A DNA stretch of 64,000 nucleotides from Lolium rigidum (lineage: Eukaryota; Streptophyta; Magnoliopsida; Poales; Poaceae): positions 336,767,090-336,831,089 of the forward strand of contig NC_061514.1 in NCBI RefSeq assembly GCF_022539505.1, read 5' to 3'. Position 1 is the stretch's first letter, and each line of letters begins with the position of its first letter. A program made the position numbers and the translations under genes. Positions 58,044 to 64,000 of this stretch are shown here, in pieces. The notes under the pieces are model-generated. The model made no database searches and had not been told where the DNA came from. It was given only the letters and a program-made list of their open reading frames with translations.

Positions 58044-60025
58044 TATAGGTTAGGAAGTTTCCCTGTTCTTTTCTGTGAACTTCTTCCATCTATTTTTTTT
58101 TATCTGGCTTTTATTTGATCAAGAGCCAAGTAGTCTCATTGCTCATGGTAACATAAATCGTTTATTCCGTCCCAATGACAGCTGGCCGACCTGACTCATA
58201 CTAGTCTAGTCTAGTAGAGATAATGGAGGACTTGGCTGAGCTTGATGTCACATTATCTAAACATGTTGGGCGATGATGCAGTTTGCTGGTGCGGGTGTCA
58301 GAGCTCAGAGTGCTGGAACTGCTTGTCTTAACAATCATGCTGTCTATAACTTTCATTTTGTGGAAAGCTTGGCCTGCTTGCAGCAGTATCATTTCAAGTG
58401 GCATTTCTCATGGATAGGGTATTTTCTGGATTGATCCAATACATTAGCTTTGCTGTTCTTATGATAATGCAAATATGATTGTTAAATACTCTTCTTTCAT
58501 CAATTTATTGGTTGTTTACTCATGATAAGACAAATTCATGGCACCCACTTAGGGTGAGGAGGGTGCACTTTCTTTGACAACCAAGGAAAGGTCGACTAAT
58601 GCATCAAGTTGGCTTCCAGTGAACCATTGTCTATATCCAGATATCTCTCCATCTCATATATTTGTCAGTCTTGGTATGTGTATGCAGGTTTTCAAGATGG
58701 ATGGTGGGGGTGTGGTGAGTATTTTTACTCTACTATGGTGATTAGATCACTAGAGCATGGTGCATTGGTGCTAATGCTAGAGGAAGAATATCTGAATATG
58801 ATATGTGTACTGTTACTTTTTGGGTTGTGAACAAAAGCTGTAACTTGCAATAAAAAGCAAGTGAAAAAATAGCATTTGTCATTTTAGCGGGAAATGTGAC
58901 ACCTTTTTCTGAATCTTCCCACTCTTGTGTACTTATGTTAGTTGGTTTGTCTTTTGTTAAACATAATGCTCGCTGTAGCCCAAACAGAAATGGCACAAAA
59001 AGTGACACGAACAAATATGTATACGGAAATGGCAAAACTATGTTTGCAAGAGCGGGAGTGAATTTTGAAAAAAGAAAGACGATCCGTTACACTACGTACA
59101 GATCAGTTAGCATGTTTGATATTGTGCGGGAGAAGGACTGAGAAAGTAGTGATTTTTCCTAGGACACGCGGCATTGTTTGTATGGCCAAAAATGTGACTG
59201 TTTCTCAATTGAGAAACAGCTAGCTGTTAAGTAGGCACTCCCTTAATCTATGAGATGAAGGATGCAAGCTTGAGTATAGATTTTTGTTCTTCTACAAGGT
59301 ACTAATATGATGCATGATTTTTTACAGATCAAGGATGCAAGCAGAGGAAAGCTAGCTCGTCTGTAATCTGCTGATCGATCTTTTTTTCTCTCTTCGTAAT
59401 ATGCCTAACTAACTTACCCTTCCCAACCTAGAATAGGAACTGGGCCATCTCTTAGTGCATGCTGCTCAAATCCCTCCCAAGGGCTGACATGCTAGACCAT
59501 AAAGTTTCAGCAATGGAAGTACGGTTTCAAAATTCTTAAAAAAAGAAGTTGCTCAATTCTTATAATTTATACACTCTTCTTTATTTTCTAAAGGATATAC
59601 TTCTCTATTTTTCTGGACTACTTCCTTCAACATAAACCCTAGATTTGCTTATTCAGATCAAGGTCTCTTATCCATGGAAAGACACGTACAAACATACCTT
59701 ATTACAAGTAGATTGAGTGATTCATACTATATGCAATATAATTTGCCAACCTTAGGTTATATGTGTGTGCTTGCATTATGAAATGAAGTTTGACGTACTA
59801 ATACATGTTCATCAGTTGCAAAGTAGTTCACTAAGCTTAGTAAATAACTGAATGTAATTTTGTTTAGCATCAGTGTACCACGTATGTGTTAACAAGATGA
59901 AGTTATCATATTGATTTAGAAAACGGGTGAGGCAACTTGAATGATTTAAACATTGTTTCGTGATTACTATTGTGAGCAAACATTATTCTCCATGACTAAA
60001 AAAAATATTCGATAGAAAATAACCC
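58044..60025. other. Helitron 2 interior, no gene recognised
   Basis: AT-rich with only short frames. MEDLAELDVTLSKHVGR-like sequence (58222-58275) might be a captured exon end, but it is too short to assign. Confidence 0.35.
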
Positions 60026-60153
60026 GGTGCAACGCACGGGCTCTTGTGCTAGTCTTATATAACAAAAAAATGACTTATGGTAGTTAAATATTATAACTTA
60101 TTTGTATAACATATTTTTTATAACTTATTTTGCAAGTACAATTAGACACCTTT

Positions 60154-62265
60154 TTCAATTTCATGCACAATTCTTAATTTAAGAAAGTGACAAAAGCACT
60201 TGTACACACAAGATGAAACCAAGTGTCTTCAAGATGAGTGTACCAAATAATCAAATCGTGTGTATGCAAAAGTATAATCTATGGTAATTTTATGTTTGCC
60301 ATTCATTGCTATAATTAAGAGATGACATTCCAGTACCAAATTCATAGTGTGTACAATTATTAAACTCGTTACTCAACACATAATTTACAAGAAAAATATA
60401 TTATTGAAATCAACTCGCAATAAACATTTGCCAACGGTTGAATTGATTCTTTTAAGGTTTTTAAAATTATACTTAAAAAATAATAAGCTGGACCCACTAC
60501 TAAGATATTTGTTCCACTTCAGATTTTAGAGGTATATCTCGACCATGAAATTTAAGAATATTAGAACATATATACATGAACACACATACATTTCACAAAT
60601 ATGTATTATCAGCTATGCAATTCATGCAGCTATGAAAAAAATAGTACAAGGTGAGCTTTTATTTCAACATGTATAAATTATCGTTAGAACAATCAAACTT
60701 TGAAGTGATATGCATTGCAACATTATAGCAAGTAACACTATAATTAATGTTCCGAAAATTATTATGTGGTTAACTAGAACATCCAAGTAATATAAAAAAA
60801 TTACTCCTTAAGGGTAGAGTGGATGAAAAAAATTATAAAAATTATAAAATTTTAGTGTAAAATAAACCAGCAGAGCAATAGTTGAACCAAAATGCTCGCG
60901 ATATGTATGTATTGCACAAAACGAGCATATAATCTCTACTAGATAACACAATAGACCTAAATAATAAGTAATATGTCAATTAAATTTTCAAGCACAACAC
61001 CGGCTAAATATATTACAACCACAATACCACATATGCCTCAACATGGTGTACAAATAATATCTTTGCTGGTCCATGTCCATCTGAGTCAAATAAATACATT
61101 GATATAAATGACCATCTAGACACATTATTAAAAATCCCTACTTGCTGAGAGATACATGTTACAAAATCAGAGCAGCTTCAAACTAATAATACTCAAACTA
61201 ATAATATGGATTGATAACTTATATAAAAACACCAAAATGGAGAAAGAAAATGCAAGTATGTGCTTCTAAATCAGCAATAAAGGACTATGAATTAACTATT
61301 AATCAAGTTCAGTATAACTAATGTGATGGGATTAACATGAACAAGAATTTGATAAGCAATAGATAACATCTACCAAGTCACTCACAGTGCATCCCATCTC
61401 CAACTAAACAACCCAAGATTGAAGTAAATCATTCATAGAAAAAAAGGGATTGGGGTGGGGTTCGATGGGGATCTGAGCACTAACCTTGACGTGCGTTGTT
61501 GGAAAGATTGGTCCAAGAGGTGAAGCAGCACCGGCGGCCACCGAAGCATCTCGGATTGACACGGGAACCGGCGACTAGGAGATAGCTGCAGCCTGCAGAT
61601 CGTGCCCTCCTTTGGTTCTTGTGTGTGCGTGTAGGTGAGATGAGAAGGGGAAAGTGAAGTGGACGAAAAAAAGAGGACGAACCTTTTTGTACTTATGTGG
61701 TATGCTCGCCCCAAATTTGGCTGCCAATTTTTTGGCGAACGATTTCCGCACCGTGATTTTGCCCAGGATTTGACGAAAAGAAGACGTGGGCGCGCCCACA
61801 CTGGGCGGGGCGAGCCAAAATTGGTAGTGAACCAAATCCTAGCCAAAAAGGTGGGGTACGACCAATATTTTGACAAGGCTGCTATTGGTACCCAACCAAA
61901 CAGACCCTAACTTGGCTGGGGTGTATGCTGCACAAACATAGCAACTCGATCAGATGTAAGGGCTCCATGTTTACTCCTCGTTAGATTTGTCACACCAAAA
62001 TTGTCCCATCACACCAACTAAGTGGACAACTAAATAATAATCGTGGATGTGACTCATATTTTTCACAACCTAAATGAAGTGATGCCACGGCCACAAAAAA
62101 TGTTACAAACACAGTCGACCAAATCATGGAATCGATTGCCCTACCAACACAACAGTTGTAGTATGTTATTTACTAGAAATACTCAAAGTATTCTACCTTA
62201 GGTATCATATTACGATAGTTAAACAATCTCTCTCGTCACTCGTCAGTAATTAAGAGTATTGCGAG
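60154..62265. repeat. 2.1-kb duplicated block, copy 2 (pairs with 34277-36440)
   Basis: Same order and content as 34277-36440 with scattered changes. The minus-strand TATA of copy 1 is altered here (TACAAAAA near 61685), and a 58-bp unit is single instead of double. Confidence 0.75.
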
Positions 62266-62371
62266 GGCAAAACTTTCCGTTTTTAGCCAGGTGGTGTGTT
62301 CTGGTAAGGCACAATCGGATGGTGTGTTTCAGCAAATGCCTAAAAATAACGGTGTCATGTGACAAATTTTC

Positions 62372-63071
62372 CCTTATATTTTACATAGTGGTCTTTGTGA
62401 CGTGGTATGCACCATTTGAAGTGTTTTGGTAACAACATCATGTTACAGTGTGTTCGGTTTTGCTTCCTAGGTATGCCTATGGTTTTCTCTGACTCCATGT
62501 TAGTAATACTAAACATTCGTCTGGATTTGTACAGGTGGCTATGCATCCAGATCCTCGAGATACTTGTTCAGCAATCGCTGCGGAGTCATACAAACTATGG
62601 CTAGAGCATGAAAACAGGACAGACGATATAACAATAATCATTGTGCATATCAGGGATGCTCAAAATGTAAGTGCACAATCGTTCAACTGTGTAGGTGTAA
62701 CACCTCAATTATTAATTGCATTCAGAAATTCATTTTTCTTTCCAAAATTTACTCAGTCAGGTCCTGCAGGGAGCGACAAAGCGAACTGCAGCAGCACCGG
62801 GGCACCAATAGCACTGAACGCAGTACAGTCAGGGTTACCTGTATTTGTACCGTCAGAAGCAAATCACCTGAACGGAATTGCTGCTACACCCTCTTCTAGC
62901 TCTCCCACAGAACGACGCCTCTCCTGTGTTGCTCCTTCGCCTACACACCCTCTACTCGAAGGGGGTAAAGTATCAGAAGCTTCCAGGCCAACCCAAGTTG
63001 AGTGGCATTCAAAGGAAGGTGGTAACGAGCTAGAGCGACCGTTGCAGCTGCAGCGGCCACTCTCCTGCTGA
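62372..63071 (+). pseudogene. Orphan PP2C exons 2-3 (intron 1 tail onward)
   Basis: From tatattttacatagtggtct the sequence matches the end of PP2C intron 1. Exon 2 follows (62535-62666, [20 protein letters not shown] ... [10 protein letters not shown]), then the 90-nt frame-neutral intron (GTAAGT...CTCAG) and exon 3 to a TGA at 63069-63071. Reading frame and splice signals are intact, but exon 1 with most of the catalytic domain is missing. The upstream neighbour is the duplicated 2.1-kb block instead. No phosphatase can result. Confidence 0.9.
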
Positions 63072-64000
63072 CCTTGCATGAGGTAATATCGCTAGTCTTC
63101 TGGCTTAATAGAGTAAATGCAAACAAGCTCATATCAGTTAACTCATTTCTTTGCAGTCCTTTAGCTTAAATCTCATAACACAAGCTGCAGCACACTCTGG
63201 TTGCCATTTTTGGTAAGGTCTTGCCCTACTCTACTTTCATTTGTAGAATTTCTAGAGCAATTCGTTTACAAATTGCTGACTTCTACAGGGCCTGACTTCC
63301 CGAATGGTGATGTTCTGCAGCTTTCGCAAATCTCAGCGATGTTGCTCGCTTTTTTCTTAGAGCACTTGCTGTGACAATGCCAAGGTTCTGGCCCAAACAG
63401 GGTCGTTTAACTAGGGGTGGATGGCATTGAGATGTTGTACTGGAACGTCGCCAAGTGTTCATCTGGAGTGTGGTCTCTTGATAATTTATCTTTGTTAATT
63501 ATGACATCATTTGAAAGTTGATACTTGCCGTACTATGGTATTAGCTGTAGTGCAGTGCTGCTGCCACAACGAATACTTGACGCTTCTTTCAAAGTAGAGG
63601 GGGTCTATAAATATTAGTGGTTACTTTACATGTTGCTCGCTTGCTTTGTTCCATGCTTAACATGTTTTGCCAAAAGTTATTACTCCCCTGGCCCAAATTA
63701 ATTGGTTGAGCCATATACTAGTATGTCATGTCTAGTACAGGTGTACACTTGAACAGCGGCAATTAGTTTGTGCCGGAGGGAGTACCTTTTGTCTCTTCAA
63801 ATTGCCACTTCGACAAAATCCCATCTCAAAACTGCAACATTTTTACCAGCTGGTACTCACTAATATTGTGTTTCTTATAACACAAAATGATGTTATTTTA
63901 TTTCTCCGCAAAAAAAAAAGATGTTATTTTCGTATAAGACCACAAGTTCATTAAATAAGTCAGAAAACCATGTTCGGTAATTGTTGGTTGACATTTAATC
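63072..64000 (+). repeat. PP2C 3' flank copy, to the window end
   Basis: Parallels 50671-51542 including the MITE. The last bases, acatttaatc, reach exactly the position where Helitron 1 inserted in the other copy. Confidence 0.85.
63683..63782. mobile_element. Stowaway-type MITE (100 bp)
   Basis: CTCCCCTGGCCCAAATTAATTGG at the left and TGCCGGAGGGAG at the right, TA on both sides. Carries about 30 bp (catatactagtatgtcatg...) absent from the copy at 51283. Confidence 0.75.

Larger units (their letters stand above)
53580..60052. mobile_element. Helitron 2 (about 6.5 kb)
   Basis: Starts TCTATACCTAATAATAAAGG directly after the CTAG of Helitron 1 and ends cccggtgcaacgcacggg-ctcttgtgCTAG followed by T. 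The ends belong to the same family as Helitron 1. No Rep/helicase frame is visible. The GC-rich parts (53600-54500 and 55560-55830) resemble captured first exons, for example MAETSASTPQPARPVSEG from about 55588, but I recognise no family. Head-to-tail arrangement with Helitron 1 is exact. Confidence 0.7.

Overview
The window looks like gene-poor nuclear DNA from a large-genome grass, most likely a Triticeae or other Pooideae species. The reasons are an Angela/WIS/BARE-type solo LTR, an Athila-like Ty3/gypsy element with a tRNA-Asp-type primer site, Stowaway MITEs with CTCCCTCCGT-type ends, a CACTA element with GCACGGCAAAG subterminal repeats, Helitrons ending in a GC hairpin plus CTAG, and GC-rich grass-style coding exons. 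The exact species is an inference. There is no prokaryotic gene organisation, operon or CRISPR array.

The one clearly intact host gene is a PP2C-type Ser/Thr phosphatase with an N-myristoylation/palmitoylation-type start (MGC), in three coding exons between 40890 and 44167. The rest of the window is largely duplications of the PP2C neighbourhood plus transposons inserted into them. Its upstream region occurs three times (about 6061-10408 interrupted, 10409-12114, and 37357-40889 interrupted). Exon 1 occurs a second time, truncated (12115-12307). Its 3' part occurs three times (43631 onward, 50425 onward, 62372 onward). A second duplicated block of about 2.1 kb lies at 34277-36440 and 60154-62265.

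Layout: 1-2250 duplicated flank with a tiny Stowaway and a hAT-like remnant; 2251-5234 CACTA element (TSD TTA); 5235-12307 two PP2C upstream copies, the first carrying a solo LTR (6764-8493, TSD GGTAC) and a hAT element (8499-9231, TSD ACAGGTAC); 12308-15645 LTR scrap and a decayed minus-strand gene; 15646-16432 a large fold-back element; about 16450-20166 a candidate gene-capturing DNA transposon holding acyl-ACP desaturase and receptor-like kinase fragments; 20846-33168 a truncated LINE split by an 11.5 kb gypsy element (21068-32613, TSD GCTTG); 34277-36440 duplicated block; 36700-38108 duplicated flank and LINE RT fragment; 38812-40553 Harbinger-like element with its own decayed gene, sitting in the PP2C promoter; 40890-44167 PP2C; 46624-48080 Harbinger-like element carrying a B3-domain gene; 48424-48779 a small unknown minus-strand gene; 49795-50255 minisatellite; 50425-51542 orphan PP2C 3' end; 51543-60052 two head-to-tail Helitrons; 60154 to end duplicated block plus orphan PP2C exons 2-3.

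The observations most worth a second look are: (1) a recurrent exchange of CTG/CAG with CTCG/CGAG that separates the two LTRs of the gypsy element and also coincides with several reading-frame breaks, including the one in the B3 gene; (2) two Harbinger-like elements carrying host-like genes, one B3 and one with SUMO/ubiquitin-type motifs; (3) the two-gene capture element; (4) an in-frame 90-nt retained-intron candidate in PP2C; (5) the head-to-tail Helitron junction. All calls were made by eye; no database search was run.
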